Positions 20,348-31,185 are shown, counted from the stretch's first letter. The stretch: 64,000 bases of DNA from Delftia tsuruhatensis (GCF_903815225.1 NZ_LR813084.1:4072501-4136500), one strand, 5' to 3'. A program made the numbers and translations. The notes: generated by a model not told the origin, from the letters alone.

Positions 20348-21544
20348 ATGCAAAGCGATCCCCATTCCCTGCGCAAGGCCCCGCTGTGGCTGCTGGTCCT
20401 CGTGACCATCGTCGGCACGCTGGCCATGCACATGTTCCTGCCCGCCCTGCCCGATGCGGCTCGCCAGCTCGATGCCGGGGCCAGCCAGATGCAGCTGACC
20501 ATCACGGTCTACATCCTCGGCCTCGGTGTGGGCCAATTGATCTACGGCCCGCTGTCCGACAGCCTGGGACGGCGCCCCATGCTGCTGGCCGGCCTCATCC
20601 TTTATGCGCTGGCCAGCTTCGCTGCCTTCCTGGCGCCCTCCGCTTCCTGGCTGATCGGCGCGAGGCTGTTCCAGGCACTGGGCGGCTGCGCCGGCCTGGC
20701 GCTGGGCCGTGCCATCGCGCGCGACTCGACCACGCCCGAGAACGCCGTGGGCAGCCTGGCGCTGCTCAACCTGATGATGATGATCGGCCCCGGCATCGCA
20801 CCGGCCATCGGCTCGGCCATCGACGACATGCTGGGCTGGCGCGCCATCTTCGGTACCCTGGCCGTGGTCGGCGGCGTAACGGCCTTCGCCATCTGGAAGC
20901 GGCTGCCAGAAACCGGCCAGCCCACCGGCCGCCTGCACCTGGCGACCATCCGCGACGACTACCGCAGCCTGCTGGGCTCGCCGGCCTTCGTGGGTTTCGC
21001 CGTGGGCGGCGGCTGCGCCACGACCTCCATCTATGCCTTTCTCGCTGCGGCCCCCTTCGTGTTCATCGAGCAGCTGCATTCCAGCAAGCATGAGGTCGCC
21101 ATCTACCTGGGCCTGCTGATGGCCGGCATGGCCGTGGGCAATGCGCTGGCCCGCCAGTTGATACGGCACTGGGCGCTGGACCGGCTGATGCTCAGCGGCA
21201 ACCTGCTGAGCCTGGCCTGCGCGGCCTCGCTGCTGCTGCTGGCCCTGCTGGGGCAGCTCACGCCGGCCATCGTGGTCGCCCTGATGGCACTGTTCGCGCT
21301 GGGCTCAGGCCTGACCAGCCCCGCCGCCCTGACCAGCGCGCTCAGCGTGCAACCCCGCCTGACCGGCTCGGCTGCCGGGGTCTACGGCTGTACCCAGATG
21401 GCCGTGGGCGGCCTGTGCACCCTGGGCGCCAGCCTGGGCAGCAATCCCGCGCTGTCCGCGTCCCTGGTCCTGGTGCTGGCGTGCGTGGTGGGGCAGATGG
21501 GCTTTCGCGGCGCGCTGCGCCGGACGAAGCACCAGCCGGGCTGA
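20348..21544 (+). CDS. Bcr/CflA-type MFS drug exporter
   Basis: 398 residues with 12 predicted membrane helices. It carries the MFS loop 2-3 motif GPLSDSLGRRPMLLAG and the drug:H+ antiporter-1 features of Bcr/CflA proteins (FLPALPDAARQLDAG near the start, GCAGLALGRAIARD in helix 4). The start ATG 20348 follows the MarR gene by 40 bp without an obvious terminator, so they are probably cotranscribed. Substrate unknown. Confidence 0.88.
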   Translation: MQSDPHSLRKAPLWLLVLVTIVGTLAMHMFLPALPDAARQLDAGASQMQLTITVYILGLGVGQLIYGPLSDSLGRRPMLLAGLILYALASFAAFLAPSASWLIGARLFQALGGCAGLALGRAIARDSTTPENAVGSLALLNLMMMIGPGIAPAIGSAIDDMLGWRAIFGTLAVVGGVTAFAIWKRLPETGQPTGRLHLATIRDDYRSLLGSPAFVGFAVGGGCATTSIYAFLAAAPFVFIEQLHSSKHEVAIYLGLLMAGMAVGNALARQLIRHWALDRLMLSGNLLSLACAASLLLLALLGQLTPAIVVALMALFALGSGLTSPAALTSALSVQPRLTGSAAGVYGCTQMAVGGLCTLGASLGSNPALSASLVLVLACVVGQMGFRGALRRTKHQPG

Positions 21545-21671
21545 CGACAGGACAGTCCCCGAGGCGACGGCGCCGGCCAGCCCGCGCGCCGAGCCAGGCA
21601 TCAGGCCGCCCACGCCTCGATTACATTGGCGCAGCCGTGGGCACACGCCACGGATCCATGGAGACAACAAC

Positions 21672-22571
21672 ATGCGCCAGAATTCCTTTTACCCTGCGGT
21701 CTGCCAGAGCGCTGCCGGCCTGCTGGCCGCCGCGGCCCTGCTTGCAGGCCCTCTCGCCCGGGCCGGCTCCATCGAGGCCGCCGAGTTCAAGAGCGCCACG
21801 CTGCAGCGCAGCTGGACCTACAACGTCTACCTGCCCACGGGCTATGACGCCCAGGCACGGCTGCGCTATCCGGTCATGTACCTGCTGCATGGCAACGACG
21901 GCCAGCGCAATGACTGGGCCGTCAAGGGCAGCCTGCTGCGCACCGTGGACCAGTTGATACAGAACGGCGAGATCCCGCCGGCCATCATCGTCATGCCCGA
22001 TGCGGGAACGACCTGGTACGTGGACCTCAAGGAGCCCATGGAAACCGCCTTCTTCCAGGACCTCGTGCCCCATGTCGAGAAAAAGTACCGCACGCTGACC
22101 AGCCGCGACGGCCGCGTGATCGGCGGTCTGTCCATGGGCGGCTACGGCGCGCTGCGCTATGTACTCAAGTACCCCGAGAAATTCCAGGCCGCGGCCCTGC
22201 TGAGCCCGGCCATCTACAACCCCGAGCCGCCCGCCGATTCTTCGGCACGCTTCGTCAAGGTCTTCGCCGAGCCCGGCACCAGTGGCCAGTACAGCGCCAC
22301 CGTCTGGAAGAGCTACAACTATCCAGTGCTCTGGGACGCCTTCCTGGCCAGGAAGATCAGCGTGCCCATGTACATCAACTCGGGCGACGACGACGAGTTC
22401 ATGATCGAATCCGAGGCCGCCCAGCTCTACGGCCAGCTGCGCAAGAACAAGCAGCCCGCCGAACTGCGCATCGTCAACGGCAAGCACGAATGGCCGGTCT
22501 GGGAGAGCACCGTCGGCGATGCGCTCAAGTACGTGTTCCGCACCGTGCGCCGCCCGCAGGCGGACAACTGA
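21672..22571 (+). CDS. secreted alpha/beta-hydrolase esterase (esterase D type)
   Basis: 299 residues. A signal peptide (about residues 1-31, ending LARAG) precedes a PF00756 putative-esterase fold: YPVMYLLHGNDGQRNDW oxyanion region, nucleophile GLSMGGYGALR, acid in SGDDDEFM, and histidine in NGKHEWPVW. It should act in the periplasm or outside the cell on an ester substrate; the exact one cannot be told. The start ATG follows GGAGACAACAAC. Monocistronic with a strong terminator. Confidence 0.87.
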   Translation: MRQNSFYPAVCQSAAGLLAAAALLAGPLARAGSIEAAEFKSATLQRSWTYNVYLPTGYDAQARLRYPVMYLLHGNDGQRNDWAVKGSLLRTVDQLIQNGEIPPAIIVMPDAGTTWYVDLKEPMETAFFQDLVPHVEKKYRTLTSRDGRVIGGLSMGGYGALRYVLKYPEKFQAAALLSPAIYNPEPPADSSARFVKVFAEPGTSGQYSATVWKSYNYPVLWDAFLARKISVPMYINSGDDDEFMIESEAAQLYGQLRKNKQPAELRIVNGKHEWPVWESTVGDALKYVFRTVRRPQADN

Positions 22572-22585
22572 GTCCACGAGAACAA

Positions 22586-22612
22586 AAAGGGGAAGCCATC
22601 GGCTTCCCCTTT
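22586..22612. terminator. convergent terminator between the esterase gene and fumC
   Basis: A perfect 12-bp stem AAAGGGGAAGCC around ATC ends in TTTCTTT. The A-run before it makes it usable from fumC as well. Confidence 0.9.
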
Positions 22613-22634
22613 CTTTGATGGCGCCGCTTGCGCC

Positions 22635-24026
<1,392 letters not shown>

Positions 24027-24340
24027 TGGTATGGACTCCTGGGTGAAAACAACGCGGCGCAGTTGGCTGGAGGCAGGTCTCGGCGGGCCGCGCAGGACGT
24101 GGCTCGGGGATGTCTGGCTGGCAGGGCCGCAATGGCAAAAACCCGCCCATGGTAACTCCGTAAATGGGAACCTATCGCATCCACCCCCACTGCGGTGTCG
24201 CCCAGGCATGCCGCTTCGTCCAAACCCCTTGACTCTTGTACAAGACTGCGCCGATTGCGTGCACTTTCCACCCCATAGCGCCGATAATCGCCCGGGGGAC
24301 TCCCCTCCCCTGTTCTCCCGATCAAAAAGACACCCCACCG
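24027..24340. promoter_or_regulatory. divergent fumC/fumA control region
   Basis: 314 bp without a gene. It holds TTGACT at 24230-24235 followed by the perfect palindrome CTTGTACAAG (24234-24243), a candidate operator or -35 region for the rightward fumarase. The leftward half is less clear. No known regulator site could be assigned. Confidence 0.4.
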
Positions 24341-25894
24341 ATGACCACCACGATCCGCCAGCAGGACCTGATCGATTCGATCGCAGGCGCCCTGCAGTAC
24401 ATCAGCTACTACCACCCCGCCGACTACATCGCCCACCTGGCCCGCGCCTACGAGCGCGAGCAGAGCCCGGCGGCCAAGGACGCGATGGCCCAGATCCTGA
24501 CCAACTCCAAGATGTCGGCCACCGGCCACCGCCCCATCTGCCAGGACACCGGCATCGTCAACGTCTTCCTGAAGGTCGGCATGGATGTGCGCTGGGAAGG
24601 CTTCACCGGCGGCCTGGAAGACGCCATCAACGAAGGCGTGCGCCGCGGCTACAACCACCCCGACAACACGCTGCGCGCCTCGGTGGTCGCCGACCCGCAG
24701 TTCGCCCGCAAGAACACCAAGGACAACACGCCCGCCGTCGTCAGCGTGCAGATCGTGCCCGGCGACAAGCTGGACGTGACCGTGGCCGCCAAGGGCGGCG
24801 GCTCCGAGAACAAGTCCAAGATGATCATGATGAACCCCAGTGACAACCTGGTCGACTGGGTGCTCAAGACCGTTCCCACCATGGGCGCGGGCTGGTGCCC
24901 GCCCGGCATGCTGGGCATCGGCATCGGCGGCACCGCCGAGAAGGCCGTGCTGCTGGCCAAGGAAAGCCTGATGGAAGACCTGGACATGTACGAGCTGCAG
25001 GCCAAGGCCGCGCGCGGCGAGAAGCTCGACCAGGTCGAGGAGCTGCGCCTGGAGCTGTACGAGAAGGTCAACGCCCTGGGCATCGGCGCCCAGGGCCTGG
25101 GCGGCCTGGCCACCGTGCTGGACGTCAAGATCAAGATGTACCCCACGCACGCGGCCTCCAAGCCCGTGGCCATGATCCCCAACTGCGCGGCCACGCGCCA
25201 CGCCCATTTCGTGATGGATGGCTCCGGCCCCGTCTACATGGACGCCCCCTCGCTGGACCTGTGGCCGAAGATCGACTGGGAGCCCGACTACAACAAGTCA
25301 CGCCGCGTGGACCTCAACACCCTGACCAAGGAAGAAGTCGCCAGCTGGAAGCCGGGCGACACGCTGCTGCTCAACGGCAAGATGCTCACGGGCCGCGATG
25401 CCGCCCACAAGCGCATCCAGGACATGCTGGCCAAGGGCGAGAAGCTGCCGGTGGACTTCACCAACCGCGTGATCTACTACGTGGGCCCGGTCGATCCCGT
25501 CAAGGACGAAGCCGTGGGCCCCGCCGGCCCGACCACGGCCACGCGCATGGACAAGTTCACCGACATGATGCTGGAGCAGACCGGCCTGATCGCCATGATC
25601 GGCAAGGCCGAGCGCGGCCCGGTGGCCATCGAGTCCATCAGGAACCACAAGTCCGCCTACCTGATGGCCGTGGGCGGCGCCGCCTACCTGGTCTCCAAGG
25701 CCATCAGGAACGCCAAGGTCGTGGGCTTCGAGGACCTGGGCATGGAAGCCATCTACGAATTCGACGTGGTGGACATGCCCGTGACCGTGGCCGTGGACGC
25801 CGGCGGCACCAGCGCCCACATCACGGGCCCGGCCGAATGGCAAAAGCGCATCGCCTCGGGCGAGTTCAAGACGATAGCGATCGCTGCGGCCTGA
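24341..25894 (+). CDS. fumA: class I (Fe-S) fumarate hydratase
   Basis: 517 residues with alpha and beta subunits in one chain. It hydrates fumarate to malate using an oxygen-sensitive 4Fe-4S cluster. Likely cluster cysteines are in [24 protein letters not shown] and [13 protein letters not shown]; the C-terminal beta domain has [12 protein letters not shown] and [12 protein letters not shown]. The start ATG 24341 is the first in frame after the promoter region. A stem-loop terminator follows. Confidence 0.95.
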   Translation: MTTTIRQQDLIDSIAGALQYISYYHPADYIAHLARAYEREQSPAAKDAMAQILTNSKMSATGHRPICQDTGIVNVFLKVGMDVRWEGFTGGLEDAINEGVRRGYNHPDNTLRASVVADPQFARKNTKDNTPAVVSVQIVPGDKLDVTVAAKGGGSENKSKMIMMNPSDNLVDWVLKTVPTMGAGWCPPGMLGIGIGGTAEKAVLLAKESLMEDLDMYELQAKAARGEKLDQVEELRLELYEKVNALGIGAQGLGGLATVLDVKIKMYPTHAASKPVAMIPNCAATRHAHFVMDGSGPVYMDAPSLDLWPKIDWEPDYNKSRRVDLNTLTKEEVASWKPGDTLLLNGKMLTGRDAAHKRIQDMLAKGEKLPVDFTNRVIYYVGPVDPVKDEAVGPAGPTTATRMDKFTDMMLEQTGLIAMIGKAERGPVAIESIRNHKSAYLMAVGGAAYLVSKAIRNAKVVGFEDLGMEAIYEFDVVDMPVTVAVDAGGTSAHITGPAEWQKRIASGEFKTIAIAAA

Positions 25895-25911
25895 GTCTTA
25901 GGCAAGCATCA

Positions 25912-25937
25912 CAAGGCCGCCTTCGGGCGGTTTTTTC
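25912..25937 (+). terminator. terminator of the class I fumarase gene
   Basis: CCGCC pairs with GGCGG around a stable TTCG tetraloop and is followed by six T residues. Confidence 0.88.
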
Positions 25938-25996
25938 GTTGGCACGAACATTTGTGCAAGACTACCCGCCCGCATCCACCGGCTCACGGCCTCACC

Positions 25997-26629
25997 ATGA
26001 CCATCGTCCTCGCCCTGATCGCACTGCTGGCCGTGGCCAGCCTGGCCTGGCGGCTCTCCTCCCGCCGCCATGCCCTTCCCTGCCCTTCGTGGCTGCGCTG
26101 GATGGTCGAACTCGACAACCCGTTCGCGGTCAGCAACAAGGCGGCCTTCATCGTCGCGCAGTTGCAGATCCACCCAGGGATGAAGGTGCTGGATGCCGGC
26201 TGCGGTCCGGGCCGCGTCACCCTGCCGCTGGCGCGTGCCGTCGGCGACACGGGACAGGTGCTGGCCGTGGACTTGCAGCCGGCCATGCTGGAACAGGTGG
26301 TGGCCAAGGCCAAGGCCCAGGGTCTGGAAAATGTGCGTACGCTGGCTGCGGCACTGGGCCAGGGGCAATTGCCAGCAGGCCAGTATGACCGCGCCGTGAT
26401 GGCCGCCGTGCTGGGCGAGATCCCGGACCGCGCCGCTGCCCTGGCCGACCTGTTCCAGAGCCTGCGGCCCGGCGGCCTGCTGGCCGTGGCGGAGTTGGTG
26501 TTCGACCCGCATTTCCAGCGCCGCTCCACGGTGGAGAGGCTGGCGCACGATGCGGGCTTCGCTCCCCATTCCTTCCATGGGCACGCGGCCGCCTACCTGC
26601 TGGTGCTGCAACGCCCTCCCACCCCATGA
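25997..26629 (+). CDS. membrane-anchored class I SAM-dependent methyltransferase
   Basis: 210 residues. One N-terminal membrane helix (TIVLALIALLAVASLAWRL) leads into a Rossmann methyltransferase core: KVLDAGCGPGRVTLPLA (motif I), VLAVDLQPAMLEQ (post I), and LRPGGLLAVAE (motif IV/V). It resembles UbiE-like small-molecule methyltransferases, but the substrate is not evident. Its stop overlaps the next start in ATGA, coupling it to the acetyltransferase. Confidence 0.8.
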   Translation: MTIVLALIALLAVASLAWRLSSRRHALPCPSWLRWMVELDNPFAVSNKAAFIVAQLQIHPGMKVLDAGCGPGRVTLPLARAVGDTGQVLAVDLQPAMLEQVVAKAKAQGLENVRTLAAALGQGQLPAGQYDRAVMAAVLGEIPDRAAALADLFQSLRPGGLLAVAELVFDPHFQRRSTVERLAHDAGFAPHSFHGHAAAYLLVLQRPPTP

Positions 26630-27222
26630 TGGACATGAAAGCACCCATGATGACCCTGAGCACACAGCGCGTGCATCTGCGCCAATGGCAGACCCGGGAC
26701 TGCGCACCGTTCGCCGCGCTCAATGCGGATACCGAAGTCATGCGGCACTTCCCCACAACGCTGACACGCGACCAAAGCGATGCCATGGTCGACAAGATGC
26801 ACCTGCTCATCGAAGAGCGCGGCTGGGGCTTCTGGGCCGCCGAGCACCGGGACAGCGGCGAGCTCATGGGCTTCATCGGCCTGCACATCCCGGCCGCCGA
26901 CCTGCCATGCTCTCCCTGCGTGGAAATCGGCTGGCGGCTGGCCCGTCCGTTCTGGGGCCAGGGCCTGGCCAGCGAAGGCGCCAGGGCTGCGCTGGCCCAT
27001 GGCTTCGATGTGCTGTGCCTGCCCTCCATCGTGTCCTTCACCGCCCTGTCCAACCTGCGTTCGCGAGCCGTCATGCAGCGGCTCGGAATGCAGCGCGAAG
27101 CCGAAGACTTCGAGCATCCGGCCGTGCCTGAGGGGCATGCGCTGCGTAAGCACTGCCTGTATCGCCTGTCACGCGCGCAATGGTGCCAGCAGCATTCGAC
27201 AGCGCACCATGGGCAAGCCTGA
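26626..27222 (+). CDS. RimJ/RimL-type GNAT acetyltransferase
   Basis: 198 residues. TQRVHLRQWQTRDCAPFAALNAD at the start and GWRLARPFWGQGLASEGARAALAHGF, the acetyl-CoA pyrophosphate loop (motif A), place it in the RimJ/RimL branch of GNAT proteins. The following SIVSFTALSNLRSRAVMQRLGMQ block is typical of this group. The natural substrate may be a protein N-terminus or a small molecule. Translationally coupled to the methyltransferase; murI follows 47 bp later. Confidence 0.85.
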   Translation: MMDMKAPMMTLSTQRVHLRQWQTRDCAPFAALNADTEVMRHFPTTLTRDQSDAMVDKMHLLIEERGWGFWAAEHRDSGELMGFIGLHIPAADLPCSPCVEIGWRLARPFWGQGLASEGARAALAHGFDVLCLPSIVSFTALSNLRSRAVMQRLGMQREAEDFEHPAVPEGHALRKHCLYRLSRAQWCQQHSTAHHGQA

Positions 27223-27269
27223 GCAGGCATACTTGCAACGCCCTCCCACCAGTCATCCACCCACATCCC

Positions 27270-28154
27270 ATGACCCTCCCGGCCTCACCCATCGGCGTCT
27301 TCGACAGCGGTATCGGCGGCCTCAGCGTGCTGCAGGCGCTGCGCCATGAGTTGCCGCATGAGCGCTTCGTCTACTTGGCCGACAGCGGCAACGCCCCCTA
27401 TGGCGATGCGCGCGGCGACGCCTTCGTGCAGCAACGCGCGCGCGCCATCGCGCGCCACCTGCGCGAGCAGTACCAGATCAAGGTACTGGTGATCGCCTGC
27501 AATACGGCCACGGCCGCCGCCGTGGACATGCTGCGCGCCGAAATGCCCGACCTGCCGCTGATCGGCGTCGAGCCGGCCATCAAGCCCGCCTCGCTGTCCA
27601 GCCAGACAGGCCATGTGGGAGTGATCGGCACGCGCGGCACCGTCAGCAGCGCCCGCTTCGCGCGCCTCGTCGCCGAGCACGGGGAGCGCGTGCACTTCCA
27701 CGCCCAGGCCTGCGATGGCCTGGCCAAGGCCATCGAGGAGAGCACGGAACGGCCCGTGCCCGAGGACCCCATGGCCACGGAGGTCGCCGAACTGTGCGCC
27801 CGGTACGTCGCCGCGCTGGGCGACTTTGGCCAGAAGACGGGAGAGATGGACACGCTGGTGCTGGGCTGCACCCACTACCTGTTCGCCCGCGAACAGTTGC
27901 GCACGTTGCTGGGTCCGGACATCCAGTTCATCGACACGGGTGCCCCCGTGGCACGCCAGACGCGCCGTGTGCTCGGTCGCCTGGGCGCGCTGGCCGACGA
28001 GTCAGAGACCCCTCCGACACCCGACAGCCAGATGCAGTTGATGACGACGGGATCGCTTCAGGCCCTGCAGGCCGCCGCTTGGCGCTGGCTGGAGCTGCCG
28101 GCCCGGTGCTGCTCTGCCATTCAGGTGGGAGAAGCTTCCACCACCGCCGCCTGA
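27270..28154 (+). CDS. murI: glutamate racemase
   Basis: 294 residues. Supplies D-glutamate for peptidoglycan. The family entry IGVFDSGIGGLSVLQAL and the two catalytic cysteines in VIACNTATAAA and VLGCTHYLF are present. The start ATG 27270 directly precedes the conserved N-terminus; the ribosome-binding site is poor, so translation may depend on readthrough from the acetyltransferase upstream. The gene ends against a long hairpin shared with the convergent peptidase gene. Confidence 0.94.
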   Translation: MTLPASPIGVFDSGIGGLSVLQALRHELPHERFVYLADSGNAPYGDARGDAFVQQRARAIARHLREQYQIKVLVIACNTATAAAVDMLRAEMPDLPLIGVEPAIKPASLSSQTGHVGVIGTRGTVSSARFARLVAEHGERVHFHAQACDGLAKAIEESTERPVPEDPMATEVAELCARYVAALGDFGQKTGEMDTLVLGCTHYLFAREQLRTLLGPDIQFIDTGAPVARQTRRVLGRLGALADESETPPTPDSQMQLMTTGSLQALQAAAWRWLELPARCCSAIQVGEASTTAA

Positions 28155-28158
28155 GTCA

Positions 28159-28188
28159 GGCCGGCGCCTACTGCCACAGGCGCCGGCC
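28159..28188. terminator. hairpin between convergent murI and YgjP-type gene
   Basis: GGCCGGCGCCT and its exact complement form an 11-bp stem around an 8-nt loop. It lacks a clear T-run and includes the stop codon of the leftward gene, so it may act as a Rho-assisted or pausing structure. Confidence 0.45.
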
Positions 28189-28776
28189 CGAATGGTCCAT
28201 CCAGCTCAGGTACAGGCGCAACTCGAACTCCAACTGGTGGTAGTCGGGCTCCATGTGCGTGCACAGCTGGTAGAAGGCCTTGTCATGCTCCGGCTCGCGC
28301 AGATGGGCCAGCTCATGGACGACGATCATCCGAAGAAAGGCCTCGGGCGCTTGCTTGAACAATGCGCCGATGCGGATCTCGTGCCTGGCGTTGAGCCGGT
28401 TGCCCTGCACCACGGTGCGGCGCGTGTGCAGGCCCAGCGCGTTGTGGACCACATGGATGCGGCCGTCGTAGGCCACCTTGTTCAGCGTGCCGGCATTGCG
28501 CATGTGGCGGCCCTTGAGTGCATCCACATAGTCATACAGGCTCTTGTCCGTGCGCACGGCATGGGCCTGCGGGTGCTTGCGCAGCAGCCAGGATTCCGCC
28601 CTGTCCTCGGCCAGCCAGCCGCGCACCTGCGCCTGCAGCGTGGCCGGATAGGCGGCCAGGTAAGGCAGGGGCAATACCTGCTCCGGCCCCTGCGCCTCAC
28701 GGCGCTGCCCGCGTTCGCGGCGTACCGCGTCCACGACGGATCCGGAATACCTGGGCGTACTGGTCTGTGCCGCCAT
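28168..28776 (-). CDS. YgjP-type M48-like metallopeptidase (DUF45)
   Basis: 202 residues from ATG 28776. The zinc motif VVHELAHLREPEHDKAFY matches the YgjP/DUF45 putative metal-dependent hydrolases, whose physiological role is poorly known. A TTG at 28812 would add 12 residues and overlap the preceding stop, which would couple it to the acidic protein upstream. No better ribosome-binding site distinguishes the two. Confidence 0.75.
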   Translation of the reverse strand: MAAQTSTPRYSGSVVDAVRRERGQRREAQGPEQVLPLPYLAAYPATLQAQVRGWLAEDRAESWLLRKHPQAHAVRTDKSLYDYVDALKGRHMRNAGTLNKVAYDGRIHVVHNALGLHTRRTVVQGNRLNARHEIRIGALFKQAPEAFLRMIVVHELAHLREPEHDKAFYQLCTHMEPDYHQLEFELRLYLSWMDHSGRRLWQ

Positions 28777-28808
28777 GGCCGTGCGCTGCACGTGGCAGCG
28801 CCCCGTCC

Positions 28809-29435
28809 TCAATGCAGGTGGCGCGGACGGCGATTGCCGCCATGGCCCGAGCCCGAGCCGCCCGTACCGCGCGGCGGCTTGCCGATTTCCAGGGAACTGA
28901 CCAGGGCATCGAAGCGCTGCGAGAACAGCTTGTCGATCTCCTGCACCACCCCACCCAGCTCGGAGCCGTCGAAATGTCGCTCCATGAGGTTGACCACATC
29001 CTGCACCAGCAGGTCGCGCTGCACCTGCATGATGGCGGCAGGCGTGGGGCCGACGAAGAGCATGACGAAGTCGTCGCGCGACTCCGCCTCCTCCGACTCC
29101 TCCTCCTCGTCGAATTCGGTGTCGTAGAAGGTCACCTCGATGGCTGCGCCCTGTTCAGCCAGCTCGTTGATGCCCATGCACATCTCGTCCAGCGACTGGC
29201 GGAAGTCCTCGTCACCGCGCACCGTCCAGCACATCTGCAACAGGCGCTCCTTGTTGTCGAACTGGATGCCGGGCTCTTCCTCGTAGACGCTGCCGGCACC
29301 ATCCGCCAGCGAGCGGGCACCCGCGTACTTCCACAATGGGCCCAGCGCTTCCTGCAACTGCTCGTACGTCGTTTCGGCGCGCAACAGCACCTGGCCGTGC
29401 ACATGGATTTCAAAGGGAGCGTTGTAATTTGACAT
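28809..29435 (-). CDS. acidic protein of unknown function
   Basis: 208 residues, soluble, with no signal peptide. The N-terminal half (MSNYNAPFEIHVHGQVLLRAETTYEQLQEAL) looks like a compact alpha/beta domain. A very acidic stretch follows (EFDEEEESEEAESRDD), then DVVNLMERHFDGSELGGVVQEIDKLF and a Gly/Arg/His-rich tail. I do not recognise a characterised family. It is immediately upstream of the YgjP-type gene in the same direction and probably cotranscribed. Confidence 0.75.
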   Translation of the reverse strand: MSNYNAPFEIHVHGQVLLRAETTYEQLQEALGPLWKYAGARSLADGAGSVYEEEPGIQFDNKERLLQMCWTVRGDEDFRQSLDEMCMGINELAEQGAAIEVTFYDTEFDEEEESEEAESRDDFVMLFVGPTPAAIMQVQRDLLVQDVVNLMERHFDGSELGGVVQEIDKLFSQRFDALVSSLEIGKPPRGTGGSGSGHGGNRRPRHLH

Positions 29436-29696
29436 GTTCTGGTCTGAGATGAGTTTGGCCGCACCCGTCACGCCGCACCATGTGCCACGATCAATGTCAA
29501 CATAACGCATGCAGGCGTGGCCATCACCGTCTGCCCGAGCCGTGCCATCCAGGCAAGCGCCCGGGGCCTGATGCAGGGATTCTCGCACGTAATGCCTGCC
29601 AGCAAGGGCTCGGCAACACATGGCCACAATGCTCCAGCAGACCCGCTGCCACGGATGACGAGAACGGCATCCACCTTGAGGAAGTTGCTTGTTGAC

Positions 29697-29787
29697 TGGT
29701 GCCCCGAGCCGGGATCGAACCGGCACGCCCCTGTTCGGAAGCGGCGGATTTTAAGTCCGCAGTGTCTACCAATTTCACCATCGGGGC
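29697..29787 (-). tRNA. tRNA-Leu(TAA)
   Basis: On the minus strand the acceptor GCCCCGA pairs with TCGGGGC, the CCA end is encoded, and the anticodon loop CTTAAAA gives TAA. The extra nucleotides between anticodon and T stems form the long variable arm of a class II tRNA. T loop GTTCGATCC is standard. Confidence 0.95.
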
Positions 29788-29848
29788 CCTGCGCCATCGC
29801 AACAGGGTCCGGCGCAGGCCGGACGGGCTGCATGCTGCGGCACCAATG

Positions 29849-29878
29849 AAAAAGGGAAGCGTTACCGCTTCCCTTTTT
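29849..29878 (-). terminator. terminator after the single tRNA-Gly
   Basis: A perfect 13-bp stem AAAAAGGGAAGCG around TTAC. It lies between tRNA-Gly and tRNA-Leu, so the two are probably separate transcripts. Confidence 0.85.
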
Positions 29879-29884
29879 CTGAAC

Positions 29885-29960
29885 TGGAGCGGGAAAACGG
29901 GTTCGAACCGTCGACCTCAACCTTGGCAAGGTTGCGCTCTACCAACTGAGCTATTCCCGC
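29885..29960 (-). tRNA. tRNA-Gly(GCC), copy 1
   Basis: 76 nt with acceptor GCGGGAA, anticodon loop TTGCCAA (GCC) and encoded CCA. Identical in sequence to the three copies at 31.3-31.65 kb but separated from them by the M48 lipoprotein gene. Confidence 0.96.
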
Positions 29961-29996
29961 GTATCTGAAAAGCTGTTCGCCTTACAGAGCAGACTT

Positions 29997-30010
29997 GAAT
30001 TGTAGCGCAG
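29997..30010 (-). promoter_or_regulatory. promoter element of the single tRNA-Gly
   Basis: On the minus strand CTGCGCTACAATTC contains the -10 hexamer TACAAT, about 39 nt before the mature tRNA end. The identical 14-mer occurs before the tandem tRNA-Gly array at 31698-31711, and both are preceded by a TTTTTCC block in the -35 area. Confidence 0.65.
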
Positions 30011-30082
30011 ATTTCCAGACCCTCCGGAAAAAATCCAGAAATCTTCCCGGCCACCAAGGACCGGCCAGCCGCCCGGTGCGGC

Positions 30083-30847
30083 TCACTTGCCGTCGATGCG
30101 CTCCTGCATGCGCTTGGCTCGCTGCTCGGACGGCGGATGGGAGCTCAGGATGGAGCTACCACCGCTGCCGCCACTGAGCTTGGCCAGCTTCTGGAACGAC
30201 GTCACCAGGCCCTGGCGGCTCATCTTCTTTTCCGTCAGAAGATCGAAGGAATAGTCATCAGCCTCCGACTCCTGCGATTGCGAGAACTGGGCATTGATGA
30301 ACTTCTCGCCCAGCTCCCCAGCCTGGGATCGCGACAGCGAGGCAAGCGCCGCATTGCCGCTATTGGCCGCAATGGAGCGCGCCGCCGATGCCGCATATGC
30401 CGTCTGCATGCGCTTCTTGCTATGGCCCAGTGCCACGTGGCCGATCTCGTGACCAATCACGCCACGCAGTTCATCGTCATTCATCAGATCCATCAGTCCG
30501 CTGTAGACGCGAATGCAGCCATTGGCCATGGCCCAGGCATTCACGTCCTGGGTCATGTAGACCTTGTAGACGGCCTTCTTTCCATTGATGGTCTGGGGCA
30601 TGCTGGCGATGACCTTGTTCAGCCGCACCGTGTACTTGCTCCTGGCATCTGCCACCTTGTTCTGGGCATCCATGGCAGCGCAGGACTCGTTGGACAGCGT
30701 GACCACATCATCATCCGTCAGCGTCATGGCCTTCATGGCCGTGGAGCCCGAATCCATCAAGGCCCCCACGTTTCCGGATTCCATGGTCTTGCAGCCGGCA
30801 AGAACCATACCGCCGGCAATGACACCCATCCACAGCTTACTTCTCAT
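30083..30847 (-). CDS. M48 family metalloprotease lipoprotein (LoiP-like)
   Basis: 254 residues. A lipobox VLAGC at about residues 16-20 predicts an acylated, membrane-attached periplasmic protein. The zinc motif HEIGHVALGHS and the downstream Glu in SQSQESEADDYSF are the M48 catalytic set. LoiP/YggG relatives degrade damaged outer-membrane proteins and respond to osmotic stress. The start is preceded by AAGGGGGGAG. It sits between two tRNA units that share promoter and tRNA sequences, so the tRNAs may have duplicated around it. Confidence 0.88.
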   Translation of the reverse strand: MRSKLWMGVIAGGMVLAGCKTMESGNVGALMDSGSTAMKAMTLTDDDVVTLSNESCAAMDAQNKVADARSKYTVRLNKVIASMPQTINGKKAVYKVYMTQDVNAWAMANGCIRVYSGLMDLMNDDELRGVIGHEIGHVALGHSKKRMQTAYAASAARSIAANSGNAALASLSRSQAGELGEKFINAQFSQSQESEADDYSFDLLTEKKMSRQGLVTSFQKLAKLSGGSGGSSILSSHPPSEQRAKRMQERIDGK

Positions 30848-31185
30848 AACTCCCCCCTTATGAATTGAATGAAAGGCAGATCATAGCCATGATCGACCCG
30901 ATCAATCCACCCTCATTGCCAATCCATTTGCACTTTTTTGCAATTTGGAAGCATGCATATTCGATCCCGGGGAGATTACCAATTAATAACAATTGGAAAC
31001 AATATCGACAAATAGAGCCCCGCGCTCCATCCGCCTGGCGCAGGATGCCAGACACATGGTCCCGCGAAGAAGACAAGGCTCTACGAATTTGCCAACAGCA
31101 ATGCCCCAGCCACGGCCAAAGGAAGCTGCAGACCAAAAAGAAAAAGGCCCCAAGGGGGCCTTTTCAAAGTCGTCTACCTGTATTT
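30848..31185. other. gene-free AT-rich region
   Basis: 338 bp, visibly richer in A/T than its surroundings. It holds the imperfect palindrome TTGCACTTTTTTGCAA near 30927-30942 and an AATTAATAACAATT run. It probably contains the promoter of the M48 lipoprotein gene. The terminator of the tRNA array lies at its right end. No coding frame is convincing. Confidence 0.4.
31142..31164 (-). terminator. terminator of the Gly-Gly-Gly-Cys tRNA operon
   Basis: AAAAGGCCCC pairs with GGGGCCTTTT around AAG. On the minus strand the stem is followed by a T-rich run, immediately after tRNA-Cys. Confidence 0.85.

Noticed and set aside
29517-29968. Open frames across the tRNA-Leu and tRNA-Gly region
   Set aside because: They run through mature tRNA sequence and have no independent support.
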